A DNA stretch of 64,000 bases, from the NCBI RefSeq assembly GCF_000504165.1, contig NZ_AYSE01000001.1, forward strand, positions 62,001-126,000, written 5' to 3'. Position 1 is the first letter of the stretch. Every line of letters begins with the position of its first letter. Both the position numbers and the translations under genes were made by a program. Source of the stretch: Bacillus sp. FJAT-14578 (GTDB lineage: Bacteria > Bacillota > Bacilli > Bacillales > Bacillaceae_H). This document shows, in pieces, positions 1-9,378 of this stretch. Below the pieces are notes generated by a model, which was given only the letters and a program-made list of their open reading frames with translations, was not told the origin of the DNA and ran no database searches.

Positions 1-20
1 TTAAAAAAATCATATATTAC

Positions 21-1043
21 GTGATAAAGTTAAGAAGCAGAATCTTTTTGCCATTTGTCGTTTTGTACATATTAGCTGCCGCGTATGTTGCTTTATTTAT
101 CGAGCCAAAGACATTCGAATCTTATTTAACTTCTGTTTACTGGGTTCTTACAACGCTTGCTACGGTTGGTTTCGGGGACTATGCACCGGTCACCGATTTT
201 GGAAAAGCATTTACCATCGTCCTTTATATCACGGGCATCGGGCTTGTTAGTCTTTTTATCGGGAAAGTCATTGACTCTATATATCTAATCGAAAAATTTA
301 AAGTTGGTGGAAAAATGAAATATACAGGTAAAAATCATATCATTCTGATTGGATGGAGTGATAAGTCAAAATCAGCGATCGACGAAATCTTTAAGTCTGA
401 CGAAAGTATGGATATTGTCATGATTGATAACTTGGAAAAAGCTCCTATGGTGGATGAGCGTCTATTTTATGTTCGCGGGGATGCTACCGATGAAGAGACC
501 TTATTCCGTGCAAATCTGCCTAAGGCGAAAGGCGTTATTATTTTTGCCGATCAAATCACACAAGATAATTATGCCACAAAAGATCCGTTACTAGTTGATG
601 GAAAGACATTATTAGTTGCCACTGCCATAACCTCCATTGAAGAAAAAACGAATACGTCTATTCATGTCACCGCAGAGGTAATCAATCAAAGGCATATTCG
701 TTTATTCGAGCGTGTAAAGGTGGATGAGTTTATTCCTACACAAGAAATGATCTCCCATGCAGCGGTAAGATCGTTGTTTTCACACGGAGTCACCCACATG
801 TATTCTGAACTTATGAGCACACAGTATGAAGAAGCGATGTATGAGATTCCTAAACAAGATGAATGGAGAACGTATCGTGATGCTTTTATCGCTCTTCTTA
901 ACAAAGGAGCCACTCTCGTAGCAGATCGCGGTGATCTTCATATCAATCAAAGGTTAGACGAACGAATTCCTGATGATGCACAGCTTTTCGTTATTTGCGA
1001 TAAAGAGACCCTTTCCCAACTAAATTCTAAGACATTCTATTAA
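21..1043 (+). CDS. Two-TM potassium channel with RCK domain (YugO-like)
   Basis: A membrane potassium channel with a cytoplasmic nucleotide-binding gating domain. Two N-terminal membrane segments (about residues 7-27 and 62-82) flank a pore loop with the selectivity-filter motif TVGFGD at about 48-53. From about residue 103 a Rossmann-type RCK/TrkA-N domain begins (NHIILIGWSDKS), followed by a C-terminal regulatory part. Length 340 aa fits the MthK/YugO family; B. subtilis YugO is the channel implicated in potassium signalling in biofilms (family knowledge). The GTG at 21 has no clear ribosome-binding site, and the frame stays open to the window edge, so the true start may lie outside. It is monocistronic and converges on the E1 genes across a shared hairpin. 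Channel identity is secure; the exact orthologue is less so. Confidence 0.9.
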   Translation: MIKLRSRIFLPFVVLYILAAAYVALFIEPKTFESYLTSVYWVLTTLATVGFGDYAPVTDFGKAFTIVLYITGIGLVSLFIGKVIDSIYLIEKFKVGGKMKYTGKNHIILIGWSDKSKSAIDEIFKSDESMDIVMIDNLEKAPMVDERLFYVRGDATDEETLFRANLPKAKGVIIFADQITQDNYATKDPLLVDGKTLLVATAITSIEEKTNTSIHVTAEVINQRHIRLFERVKVDEFIPTQEMISHAAVRSLFSHGVTHMYSELMSTQYEEAMYEIPKQDEWRTYRDAFIALLNKGATLVADRGDLHINQRLDERIPDDAQLFVICDKETLSQLNSKTFY

Positions 1044-1098
1044 AAAGAGTTTCTTCTATCTTTAAGGAATAACTATGTTGATTGACCGCGTAAACATG

Positions 1099-1147
1099 GG
1101 TGCTTTTGGATCTGCCACCCTTCAGCCTGACAAGTCCAAAAACACCT
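1099..1147. terminator. Hairpin between convergent channel and E1 beta genes
   Basis: Arms GGTGCTTTTGGA and TCCAAAAACACC pair with one mismatch around a long loop. It lies between two convergent genes and is the only strong inverted repeat in the 204-base gap, so it probably terminates both. There is no long T-run. The rest of the gap holds nothing recognisable. Confidence 0.45.
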
Positions 1148-1247
1148 ATTGTTTTGAAAGATTTCAAGAATGTTGGGGATTCCGAGAATGTACCGATTCT
1201 TTATTCACGATATGAATCGCATACCCTAAAGCAGCCTCTGCCGTCAA

Positions 1248-2231
1248 TTAAAATAAAATGGTTTCCATGATTCCCTGTTTCACACGTTCAACTGTCGGTA
1301 AGTACTCCTCTTCTACAGAAAACTGTGGAACTGGAACATCAAAACCAGTCACCCGCTTGATTGGCGCTTTTAAGTAAACGAGGGCTTCATCATTGATAAG
1401 CGAAATAATCTCCGCCCCTAACCCTGCTGTTTTATGGGCTTCATGAACGACTAGCGCACGACCTGTTTTCTTGATGGATTGTACAATCGTGTCCCGGTCA
1501 AGCGGATAAAGGGTGCGAAGATCGATAACCTCACACTTCCATCCGTTTTCTTTTTCGATCTTTTTCGCTGCATTCAATGCTTCCCTTACCATGGCCCCCC
1601 AAGCAAAGATGGTTACATCACTTCCTTCTTGGATGACGTTCGCCTGGCCAATCGGTACACGGTACATTTCTTCAGGTACTTCTTCCTTAAAAGCCCGATA
1701 CAGTTTGGTCGGCTCCAAAAAGAGAACGGGATCCGGATCTTCGATGGCAGAAATCAAGAGTCCTTTCGCATCATATGGACTGCTCGGTGCAACCACCTTC
1801 AAGCCGGGAGTATGGGCAAAAAAGGTTTCAACGCTTTCTGAGTGAAGTTCAGGTCCGCGTATTCCAGCGCCAAATGGCGTACGAATCACAAGAGGCACTT
1901 CAAATTGCCCTCGCGTACGATATCTCATTCGAGCGGCATGGGAAACGATTTGTTCAAATCCGGGATAAATAAAAGCTAGGAATTGAATTTCAACTACCGG
2001 GATCAGCCCATTAAGGGCCAATCCTATAGCAGACCCGATAATGCCCGCCTCGGCTAAAGGTGTATCTATCACTCTATTGGATCCGTATTTTTCAATTAGC
2101 CCTTCTGTTGCTCGGAAAACCCCGCCATTGATTCCAATATCCTCGCCCAACAAAATCACTCGGTCATCTTGCCCAAGTTTTTGATCCATTGCTTCTGTAA
2201 TGGCTTGGAGCATGGTCAATTTTCGGCTCAT
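1248..2231 (-). CDS. 2-oxoacid dehydrogenase E1 component, beta subunit
   Basis: The beta half of a thiamine-diphosphate-dependent E1 heterotetramer (pyruvate or branched-chain 2-oxoacid dehydrogenase), cytoplasmic. At 327 aa it matches PdhB/BkdAB length. The N-terminal pyrimidine-binding fold carries the family hallmark GEDIGINGGVFRATEGL (about 29-45), and the C-terminal transketolase domain runs from about residue 200. The ATG overlaps the stop of the alpha gene by four bases, indicating translational coupling. No E2 or E3 gene is nearby on this window, so the complex must borrow acyltransferase and lipoamide dehydrogenase from elsewhere, or the pair is a paralogue with its own substrate. 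Pyruvate versus branched-chain specificity cannot be decided from sequence alone. Confidence 0.88.
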   Translation of the reverse strand: MSRKLTMLQAITEAMDQKLGQDDRVILLGEDIGINGGVFRATEGLIEKYGSNRVIDTPLAEAGIIGSAIGLALNGLIPVVEIQFLAFIYPGFEQIVSHAARMRYRTRGQFEVPLVIRTPFGAGIRGPELHSESVETFFAHTPGLKVVAPSSPYDAKGLLISAIEDPDPVLFLEPTKLYRAFKEEVPEEMYRVPIGQANVIQEGSDVTIFAWGAMVREALNAAKKIEKENGWKCEVIDLRTLYPLDRDTIVQSIKKTGRALVVHEAHKTAGLGAEIISLINDEALVYLKAPIKRVTGFDVPVPQFSVEEEYLPTVERVKQGIMETILF

Positions 2232-3361
2232 CCCTTCTTCACATCCTTTCTCAAGGTTTGTTTCAACTCTTCTTGCTGCTCTTTAATATGCCATGGCATT
2301 TGAGCATAAACATGATTAAACATGTCAAGCGGATCAGCTTTAGGGTAACTTTCCGCTTTTTGCAGATGGGCATCGATCCTCTCGTTGATTTGTTGTAATG
2401 CCCGTTCCTCCTGCTCTTCGCTCCAAAGTCCCTTTTTCTCTAAAAATTTTTTAAGGCGGCTGATCGGGTCATAATTGTCCCTCCAGAATTTTGAAGTATC
2501 TTCCTGATCACGATATTTCTTCGGGTCGTCTGCTGTAGTATGGGCTCCGTAACGGAAAGTAATGGCTTCAATTAAGGTAGGGCCTTCACCTCTGAGCCCT
2601 CTTTCGATAGCCTCCCTGACGGTCAGCCACACTGCAAAGATGTCATTTCCATCTACCCGAACACCCTTGATATCATAAGCAGCAGCACGCTGGGATATCG
2701 TTCTGGAGGCAGATTGTTTTTCAAAAGGCACGCTGATGGCGTAACCGTTATTTTGACAGAAAAAGATAGTTGGAGTTTTATATACACCCGCAAAATTCAA
2801 CGCCTCATGAAAATCCCCTTCCGAAGTAGCACCATCTCCGAAGTAAGCGATACTTGCATCCTGTTCACCTTTAAGTTTGCTTGCCCAAGCTGTTCCCACA
2901 GCATGAACCATTTGAGTGGCAATTGGAACACAAGCAGGCATCATTCGTTTTCCTTCCGGACAGAGCGATCCCTCTACATGCCCCATCCAATATAAAAACA
3001 CGCGGAACATATCCTGCCCATGGATGATAGCCGCTGCATGATCACGATAAGTCGGAAACAGCCAGTCTTTCGGCGACAGCGCTAAAGCGCTTCCAACTTG
3101 AGAAGCCTCCTGTCCTTCAAAAGGAGCATAGGTTCCCATTCGTCCTTGCCGCTGCAAGTTAACTGATTTTCGGTCAAATGCCCTGACCAAAAGCATACTT
3201 TCATACATTTTCAGCATAAGGGCTTCATCAATTTTTTCTTCGATTGGTTCTATCACTTCTCCCTCCGGAGACAACACCTGGTACATTTCTGATAAGTTCT
3301 TCTCTTGCCTTCCAAATGGTTGCGTTTTCAAAAATGTCTTTTCCATTGCATTTAAAGCCAT
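2228..3361 (-). CDS. 2-oxoacid dehydrogenase E1 component, alpha subunit
   Basis: The alpha half of the E1 enzyme; it binds thiamine diphosphate and starts oxidative decarboxylation of a 2-oxoacid. The cofactor-binding motif appears as GDGATSEGDFHEALNFA followed by QNNGYAIS. The phosphorylation-loop region FRYGAHTTADD is present. I prefer the ATG at 3361 (MALNAMEK), which has GGAGG six bases upstream; the frame extends to an ATG at 3421 with a poor ribosome site. Resulting length 377 aa, close to PdhA. It forms a two-gene operon with the beta subunit and is divergent from an Lrp-family regulator 245 bases away, a plausible local controller. Substrate is uncertain. Confidence 0.88.
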   Translation of the reverse strand: MALNAMEKTFLKTQPFGRQEKNLSEMYQVLSPEGEVIEPIEEKIDEALMLKMYESMLLVRAFDRKSVNLQRQGRMGTYAPFEGQEASQVGSALALSPKDWLFPTYRDHAAAIIHGQDMFRVFLYWMGHVEGSLCPEGKRMMPACVPIATQMVHAVGTAWASKLKGEQDASIAYFGDGATSEGDFHEALNFAGVYKTPTIFFCQNNGYAISVPFEKQSASRTISQRAAAYDIKGVRVDGNDIFAVWLTVREAIERGLRGEGPTLIEAITFRYGAHTTADDPKKYRDQEDTSKFWRDNYDPISRLKKFLEKKGLWSEEQEERALQQINERIDAHLQKAESYPKADPLDMFNHVYAQMPWHIKEQQEELKQTLRKDVKKG

Positions 3362-3605
3362 TCCCATCCTCCCCTTTCCATAAGTTTGTACGGCAAAATC
3401 ACTAAGGGTTTGAGCAGTCATGAATCATAACCGAAATTTCTTTGTCTTTAGCACTTTTACTGTAAATAAACGTATTTATTTATATAAAAGGATATTATAG
3501 AAACGCGTTGAATAACATACGAAACAGAATTAGTTTTCAACCTTTTTTATACATTTTGAATATTTTTACACCCTTTTACCTTCACTTTGAAAGCTGGTGA
3601 TATTT

Positions 3606-4058
3606 ATGGATGAACTTGATATTCGTCTACTCGAACTTCTCCAACTTGATGGACGAACCTCAATAAGTAAATTATCCAAGGAATTAGCCCTCAGCCGCCC
3701 AAGTATTTCTGAACGCCTAAACCGATTACAAGAAAAAGGAGTTATTGACGGGTTCAGCGCACGTGTATCTCCTGCAGCCGTCGGGCGAGATGTGCTCGTC
3801 TATATTCAGCTAAGCGATCTTCGAATAAAATCGTACACGGATTTTGAGAAATGGCTTTTGGAAAACCCCAATATTATCGAGTGCCATCGCTTGACCGGTT
3901 CTATCAGCTATTTGCTCAAAGCTGCCGTTCCCAGTATGGATCACCTGAGTAAACTTATCGACTCACTGCTTCCGTTCGGAAACGCCAATACATCTATCGT
4001 CCTCTCGTCTCCCGTCCCTTTTAAATGCATCCTTCCCGATATGATTCAGCAAAAATAA
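3606..4058 (+). CDS. Lrp/AsnC family transcriptional regulator
   Basis: A DNA-binding regulator of the feast/famine family, typically amino-acid responsive. An N-terminal helix-turn-helix (about 1-60; DIRLLELLQLDGRTSISKL then SRPSISERLNRLQEKG) is followed by a RAM/AsnC ligand-sensing domain from about residue 65. Length 150 aa is standard. The ATG at 3606 starts the conserved MDELD segment; a GTG nine bases upstream is possible but unneeded. It is divergent from the E1 alpha/beta operon, so it may control it and itself from the shared 240-base AT-rich intergenic region; this is inference from position only. Confidence 0.9.
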   Translation: MDELDIRLLELLQLDGRTSISKLSKELALSRPSISERLNRLQEKGVIDGFSARVSPAAVGRDVLVYIQLSDLRIKSYTDFEKWLLENPNIIECHRLTGSISYLLKAAVPSMDHLSKLIDSLLPFGNANTSIVLSSPVPFKCILPDMIQQK

Positions 4059-4097
4059 AGGACCCCAACATTGTTCGTTGGCAAAGCGTTAAATTAA

Positions 4098-4146
4098 AAA
4101 ACGTCGTGAGAAATCCCTGGTTTTACCAAGATTCTCACGACGTTTT
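4098..4146. terminator. Bidirectional intrinsic terminator
   Basis: Arms AAACGTCGTGAGAA and TTCTCACGACGTTT pair perfectly, with A/T runs on both sides. It lies between the convergent Lrp-family gene and the lactate permease and should stop transcription both ways. Confidence 0.85.
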
Positions 4147-4260
4147 ATATTCTTCCTTAATTATTTCTCCATGAATCTCACAATCTCTTCCTCTATCTCC
4201 TTTTGAATACGTGGAACAGATAGTCCAGGATTTTCTTATTCCTTTTACGTTAAGGTTTCT

Positions 4261-5991
4261 TTATAAGGTGTACGCCGGAATCATCCACGGGAATACATAA
4301 GCCTGCAACATGACCAAAATTCCCATCAAGGCGGCTAAGGCAAGACTGTGGAAGAAGACCGCCCGGAATATTGGACCAACGGCATTGGCACCTTCATTAC
4401 GATCCTCATAGCATGCCGCGGTCGCTACGACAATACTTTGAGCATCAATCATTTTTCCCATTACTCCGCCAGTTGAATTAGATGCGGCAATGAGTACGGG
4501 ATCAAGTCCCAGCTGCTCTGCTGTAATCCGCTGCATGCTTCCGAAAAGAGCATTGGAAGAAGTGTCGCTTCCTGTGAGGAAGACCCCCAGCCAGCCCAGC
4601 ATTGCGGCAAAGAATGGATAAAGTGCACCGGTTTTAGTAAACGCAAGGCCAAGGATGGCATCCAACCCGGAATAACGCGTTGTAAATCCTAAGCCCAAAA
4701 CCAAGGCGATCGTTATTAATGGCGTTCTCATTCTTTGTGCCGTTCGTACAATCGAGAGTTTCCATTGTTCTTTATCCATTTTTAGGAACAATCCGCTTAA
4801 CACCGCTGCAAAAAATACTCCTGTGCCCGCTGCCGAGAGCCAATTAAAGGAAAATACAGCGGCTTCCGGTATGGACTCCTTTGCAAGAGGCGGGCTGCGG
4901 AAAACAAGCTGATCCAAAAATGGCACGGGAATGCTATATAATGATTTGATGCCAAAAATATTGATGGAATTCAGAATAGCCTTCCATTGAGGCAGCCCCC
5001 ACATGAATACGAAAATCGTGAGGAAGGCCCATGGAGTCCAAGCCCTTGCTACTTGACTTGAGCTATACTTAGTTTCTTCCTGCTCGAGGGACTTCATGGA
5101 CTCCTCTTCTCCAGGCAAATAAAATTTGTTTTTAGGCTGCCATACTTTAAGAAGTAAAATTAGAGCAAGAATAGAAACGAGACCACCCAGTATATCAACA
5201 AGCATCGGACCAATATAGTTGGAAACAAAAAACTGGGTTAGTGCGAATGAAACACCGGTGACCACGATTGCCGGCCAAATCTCCATAACCTGTTTCCATT
5301 TTCCTTTATGCATGAACACCATAGTGGCGATGAGCCAAAATGGCACAATAACAGAGAAAAAAGGAAGCTGGCGTCCTGCCATGGCGGACAAAGCCATCTC
5401 TGGAAGTCCAGTGACCGTAGCCAATGTAATGATTGGCGTCCCTACAGCCCCAAAAGCAACCGGTGCCGTATTAGCAATCAAACAAAGAACGGCTGCAACC
5501 ATAGGACGAAATCCGAGGCCAACCATCAATGCTCCGGCTATAGCGACCGGAGTCCCAAATCCCGCTGCACCTTCGATAAAAGCACCGAAAGAAAACGCGA
5601 TAAGAAGTGTTTGGATGCGTCGGTCAGAAGATAACGAAACAACGGATGATTTCACAATGTCAAATTGACCAGTAACCAATGTAATCGTATACAAAAACAT
5701 AGCTGCGACGACAATCCAGCCGATAGGCATCAAACCGAAGAATGAGCCGTAACCAAATGCGGCTAAGGTAGTTGAAACCGGCATTCCCACTAGCCATATT
5801 GCCATAAGGATGGTAATCACTCCTGCAATAAGCGCAGCCTTTGGCGCTGCAATTCCATAATGGGTTTTACCCAACTTATCCTTGTGAGGATGGAAAGCGA
5901 GCAAATACAACAATGTCACGATTGGAACCGCTGCCAAAACCGTAGAAAAAAAAGGATTTCCCATTGGATCATACACTTGATGAAACTCCAT
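4261..5991 (-). CDS. L-lactate permease (LctP/LldP family)
   Basis: A cytoplasmic-membrane lactate:proton symporter, 576 aa, with about 12-14 hydrophobic segments over the whole length. The family hallmark near residue 140 is GAFIEGAAGFGTPVAIAGAL, and a second conserved stretch GSDTSSNALFGSMQ lies near residue 487. Length matches the LctP family (about 540-590 aa). The start ATG has a good GGAGG site 5-10 bases upstream. It is monocistronic and sits beside the E1 operon; together they could feed lactate-derived pyruvate into acetyl-CoA, an inference from neighbourhood. Gene symbol left empty because Bacillus has two paralogues. Confidence 0.93.
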   Translation of the reverse strand: MEFHQVYDPMGNPFFSTVLAAVPIVTLLYLLAFHPHKDKLGKTHYGIAAPKAALIAGVITILMAIWLVGMPVSTTLAAFGYGSFFGLMPIGWIVVAAMFLYTITLVTGQFDIVKSSVVSLSSDRRIQTLLIAFSFGAFIEGAAGFGTPVAIAGALMVGLGFRPMVAAVLCLIANTAPVAFGAVGTPIITLATVTGLPEMALSAMAGRQLPFFSVIVPFWLIATMVFMHKGKWKQVMEIWPAIVVTGVSFALTQFFVSNYIGPMLVDILGGLVSILALILLLKVWQPKNKFYLPGEEESMKSLEQEETKYSSSQVARAWTPWAFLTIFVFMWGLPQWKAILNSINIFGIKSLYSIPVPFLDQLVFRSPPLAKESIPEAAVFSFNWLSAAGTGVFFAAVLSGLFLKMDKEQWKLSIVRTAQRMRTPLITIALVLGLGFTTRYSGLDAILGLAFTKTGALYPFFAAMLGWLGVFLTGSDTSSNALFGSMQRITAEQLGLDPVLIAASNSTGGVMGKMIDAQSIVVATAACYEDRNEGANAVGPIFRAVFFHSLALAALMGILVMLQAYVFPWMIPAYTL

Positions 5992-6262
5992 ATATATCCT
6001 CCTTTGTGACTGTTCTATTCGAAGTATATGGGGGAAGCATCAAGTTAGTACAACTAATCTCATTATTCTGAAGACCACCTGATTTGTAACGTACATTTCT
6101 CGCAAGCTTCCAATCTGTCGAAATTGCAAACAAAAATCGGGCTGAAAAAACAACCCGATAACTCCAACTAACCATCACATCAGTGTATGGAGGAAGGAAA
6201 CCCCTCACATTTAGAAATTCTTGATATGCACATCCCCTTATTCCCCTCGAATGGCATGGATA

Positions 6263-7336
6263 CTAAATTGAATAATCCTCCGGTATAAACACTCTTAGCT
6301 GCTTAGGCTTGATAAATACTTCTTCGCCTGTTTTTAGCTTTAAATCGCGATAACGCTCCTTTGTCAGCTCGGCCTCCAAAAATTCACCCGTATCATTTCT
6401 TTTTAATTCGAGATGAACGATTGGGCCTACGACGTGGATATGAACGATTGTTGCCTGGACAGCTTCTTTGGATTTTCCTTCCCGCTCGACACTAACGTCA
6501 TGGGGGCGAACATAACCAATCGCTTTTATATTTTCCATTTCCGCAAATTCCGGTGCATCGATTTCAACATTGCCATGATGCAATTTCCCTTTATGAAGAC
6601 GGCCTTGAAACAAATTGACGTTGCCTAAAAAATCATAGACGAACGGGCTGTTCGGATGATCATACACTTCTTCCGGACTTCCGATTTGCTCAATTCTTCC
6701 TTCATTCATGACCACGACACGATCGGCTACATCCAACGCTTCTTCTTGGTCATGGGTAACGAATATACTCGTGATGTGGAAATCATCATGCAATCTTCTC
6801 AGCCAGCGCCGAAGATCTTTGCGAACTTTAGCATCAAGCGCGCCAAACGGTTCATCCAATAAGAGAACTTTCGGTTCAACCGCTAATGCCCTTGCGAGCG
6901 CGACACGCTGCCTTTGCCCTCCTGAAAGCTGCGACGGATAGCGGTTGGCGAAAGCTTCCAATTTCACTAGCCGAAGCAATTCATTCACTTTTTCTTCTAT
7001 TTGTTTTTTGGACGGGCGTATCTTTCTAGGTCGCACTTTTAAACCGTAAGCAATGTTTTCAAACACATTCATATGGCGAAATAAGGCGTAATGCTGAAAC
7101 ACAAAGCCTACTTTCCGTTCTTTTGTGCCAATATGTGTTATATCTTCATTCCCGAAAAGGATGGCTCCTTGATCTGCTGCCTCTAATCCGGCAATAATGC
7201 GAAGAAGCGATGTTTTTCCGGATCCCGATGGACCTAAAAGGGCTACTAATTCGCCTGTTTGGATGTCGATATTAATATGATCAAGGGCTTTAAATGAGCC
7301 GAACGATTTTGAAATGTTTTTAATTTGGATGCTCAC
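6263..7336 (-). CDS. cysA: Sulfate/thiosulfate ABC transporter ATP-binding protein
   Basis: ATPase of the sulfate importer. Walker A is GPSGSGKT, the ABC signature [15 protein letters not shown], Walker [11 protein letters not shown] and switch histidine VTHDQEEA, followed by a C-terminal TOBE-like regulatory region (about 250-357). I choose the GTG at 7336 (translated MSIQIKN) because AAGGAGG lies eight bases upstream; an upstream extension would run into the cysW coding end. Last gene of the cluster sbp-cysT-cysW-cysA, all minus strand with 11-20 base gaps. At 357 aa it matches CysA of other bacilli and proteobacteria. Confidence 0.95.
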   Translation of the reverse strand: MSIQIKNISKSFGSFKALDHINIDIQTGELVALLGPSGSGKTSLLRIIAGLEAADQGAILFGNEDITHIGTKERKVGFVFQHYALFRHMNVFENIAYGLKVRPRKIRPSKKQIEEKVNELLRLVKLEAFANRYPSQLSGGQRQRVALARALAVEPKVLLLDEPFGALDAKVRKDLRRWLRRLHDDFHITSIFVTHDQEEALDVADRVVVMNEGRIEQIGSPEEVYDHPNSPFVYDFLGNVNLFQGRLHKGKLHHGNVEIDAPEFAEMENIKAIGYVRPHDVSVEREGKSKEAVQATIVHIHVVGPIVHLELKRNDTGEFLEAELTKERYRDLKLKTGEEVFIKPKQLRVFIPEDYSI

Positions 7337-7355
7337 CTGAGAAACCTCCTTCTTA

Positions 7356-8237
7356 TCAATGGCTGCGAGAGTCGAATGGTTGTTTCGTTTTCCATTCAAT
7401 GGAATTTTTGACGATCAATGTCACAATCGCAAGAATGGACATTAATGACGCAACAGCGAAGGCTGCGGAAAACTGGTATTCATTGTATAAAATTTCAATA
7501 TGCAGCGGCATCGTATTGGTCATGCCGCGAATATGCCCCGATACGACAGAGACGGCACCGAACTCCCCAATTGCCCGGGCATTACATAAAATAACCCCGT
7601 ATAATAAGCCCCATTTAATATTGGGAAGCGTCACGAACCAAAACGTCTTCCATCCGCTTGCACCCAATGTTAAAGATGCTTCTTCTTCAGCCGACCCTTG
7701 CGCTTGCATTAACGGAATCAATTCACGTGCCACAAAGGGCAGGGTTACAAACAAGGTCGCAAGCACAATTCCCGGTACGGCAAAAATGATTTTAATATCA
7801 TGCTCGAACAGCCATGGGCCAAATAAACCATGTGCACTGAATAACAGCACAAACACTAATCCTGCGATGACGGGAGAAACGGCAAAAGGAAGATCAATAA
7901 TCGTAATCAAGATATTTTTTCCTTTAAAATCAAACTTCGTAATTCCCCAGGCTGCCGCCACTCCAAATATGGCGTTAAGCGGAACTGTAATCAGGACGAC
8001 AAGCAATGTTAGTTTAATAGCGGCTAATGCATCGGGGCTGCTGATAGAAGCTAGGTATACTTCCACCCCCTTCTCGAAGGCCTTTACGAAAATGGCCACA
8101 AGCGGTAAAACAAGAAATAAACTTAAAAATCCTAATGCGGCCACAATCAGCAGCGAGCGAATCCAGAACGGTTCGGTTGTTGTCTTCGTGTGAGTCACCG
8201 TTGTACCCTGATGCTGCATTGGAACATGTCCGGCCAT
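7356..8237 (-). CDS. cysW: Sulfate ABC transporter permease CysW
   Basis: Inner-membrane permease subunit of the sulfate/thiosulfate importer. About six membrane helices; the cytoplasmic EAA loop appears as [19 protein letters not shown] (about 188-206) and the conserved [15 protein letters not shown] lies near 229-243. The ATG follows AAGGAGGGTACGT. It starts 11 bases after cysT ends, and cysA follows, so the three are co-translated. At 293 aa it matches CysW rather than molybdate permeases, and the partner sbp confirms the substrate class. Confidence 0.94.
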   Translation of the reverse strand: MAGHVPMQHQGTTVTHTKTTTEPFWIRSLLIVAALGFLSLFLVLPLVAIFVKAFEKGVEVYLASISSPDALAAIKLTLLVVLITVPLNAIFGVAAAWGITKFDFKGKNILITIIDLPFAVSPVIAGLVFVLLFSAHGLFGPWLFEHDIKIIFAVPGIVLATLFVTLPFVARELIPLMQAQGSAEEEASLTLGASGWKTFWFVTLPNIKWGLLYGVILCNARAIGEFGAVSVVSGHIRGMTNTMPLHIEILYNEYQFSAAFAVASLMSILAIVTLIVKNSIEWKTKQPFDSRSH

Positions 8238-8248
8238 ACGTACCCTCC

Positions 8249-9088
8249 TTAATTATGGGCAAACCTTTTATTTGTCCACCATTGTAATAAATTAATCAAA
8301 AATAAGAGAATAAAAGAAATAACGAGCATAACGGCTGCAATCGCCGTTGCTCCCGCATAATCATATTGTTCAAGCTTTGTCATGATCAAGAGCGGAGTGA
8401 TTTCTGTCCGCATCGGCATATTGCCTGCAATAAAGACGACCGAACCGTATTCTCCGAGAGCTCGCGCAAAGGCAAGCGCAAAACCTGTAAGGGCAGCCGG
8501 CAACAGCTCCGGAAAAATGACTTTTACAAAGGTTTGAAAACGATTCGCCCCTAAGCTTGCCGATGCTTCTTCCATTTCTTGATCGAAGTTTTGCAAAACG
8601 GGCTGCACCATGCGAACAACGAATGGCAATCCGATAAATGTTAAAGCGATGGTAATTCCAAGAGGAGTAAATGCCACTTTAAATCCAAGAAATTTACCAA
8701 TCCAGCCGTTTTCCGTATACAAGGTCGTTAAAGCGATACCTGCCACAGCGGTTGGCAATGCAAAAGGCAAATCAACAAGGCCGTCTACAATACGCTTGCC
8801 CGGGAAACGATAACGGACTAAAACCCAGGCAATCAACACTCCGAATATCACATTAATGAAAGCAGCGACAAAAGATGCCCCGAAGCTCAGTTTATAAGAA
8901 GCGACGACCCTCGGTTCCGTGATCGTTTCCCAAATCTTCGGCCAGCCCATTGTGGCCGTATTGAAAAAGATCATGGATAAAGGCAATAAAATGAGGATGC
9001 TGATGTACAGCATGATGAATCCGAGGGACAACCCAAAACCGGGTAAAATGCTGTGTTTTTTGATCTTTAACCTTTGTAAATGAATCAT
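8249..9088 (-). CDS. cysT: Sulfate ABC transporter permease CysT
   Basis: The other membrane permease of the sulfate importer (also called CysU), 279 aa with six predicted helices. The EAA loop is [19 protein letters not shown] (about 181-199), followed by [16 protein letters not shown], characteristic of CysT. The gene lies 290 bases downstream of sbp; that gap contains a strong perfect inverted repeat and an interspersed repeat, so the ratio of binding protein to permease may be set by partial termination or mRNA processing there (inference). Confidence 0.94.
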   Translation of the reverse strand: MIHLQRLKIKKHSILPGFGLSLGFIMLYISILILLPLSMIFFNTATMGWPKIWETITEPRVVASYKLSFGASFVAAFINVIFGVLIAWVLVRYRFPGKRIVDGLVDLPFALPTAVAGIALTTLYTENGWIGKFLGFKVAFTPLGITIALTFIGLPFVVRMVQPVLQNFDQEMEEASASLGANRFQTFVKVIFPELLPAALTGFALAFARALGEYGSVVFIAGNMPMRTEITPLLIMTKLEQYDYAGATAIAAVMLVISFILLFLINLLQWWTNKRFAHN

Positions 9089-9127
9089 ACATTCACCTCT
9101 TCAATGATGGAGGATAGATTAGATGGA

Positions 9128-9174
9128 ATGGGTGTCTCAAAACCACAGAAAACATGTGGTTTTGAGACACCCAT
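9128..9174. other. Perfect 20-bp inverted repeat between sbp and cysT
   Basis: Two 20-base arms separated by seven bases (ATGGGTGTCTCAAAACCACA and its complement). There is no T-run after it on either strand, so it is not a classical terminator. In the sbp-cysT transcript it would form a very stable stem-loop just downstream of sbp, a typical position for 3'-end stabilisation of an abundant binding-protein mRNA. Confidence 0.6.
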
Positions 9175-9256
9175 CAAATGAATCGTCATGGAGAAACGAG
9201 TAAAACCAAAAGTTTCTGTAACGATCCATTTGATAAAAAAAACTGGTGATCCCGCC

Positions 9257-9374
9257 CTAACAGGCAGTAAAATTCTCCTTCAAGCTATCGCAAGTAGGGA
9301 ATTATTGCCCCCACAAGCCCGATAAGATCAATTAACCATCAGTGGAGGATAAGAGCCCTCCACTGATAGTAGTT
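9257..9374 (-). repeat. Interspersed repeat R, copy 1, with terminal dyad
   Basis: A stretch sharing GGCAGTAAAA, AGCCCGATAAG and TCCTTTAT-type words with segments at 12890 and 48811. It ends in a dyad (ATCAGTGGAGG / CCTCCACTGAT, 9338-9367) just beyond the sbp stop. The family looks like a short interspersed element that can serve as a transcription end. Copies differ in length and only this one keeps the full dyad. Confidence 0.5.
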
Positions 9375-9378
9375 TCCT

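Noticed and set aside
1099..1147. Hairpin containing CTTCAGCCTGA, checked as a sulfur leader element.
   Set aside because: No GA/A internal loop, wrong loop length, and it sits between convergent non-sulfur genes.
4161..4237. Minus-strand tail ENPGLSVPRIQKEIEEEIV just after the lactate permease stop, looking like a protein C-terminus.
   Set aside because: Only about 24 codons, preceded by a stop, with no start or family match; too short to call a pseudogene.
5969..6208. 79-codon minus-strand frame overlapping the lactate permease start.
   Set aside because: Overlaps the well-supported permease start and its ribosome site, with no recognisable protein character.
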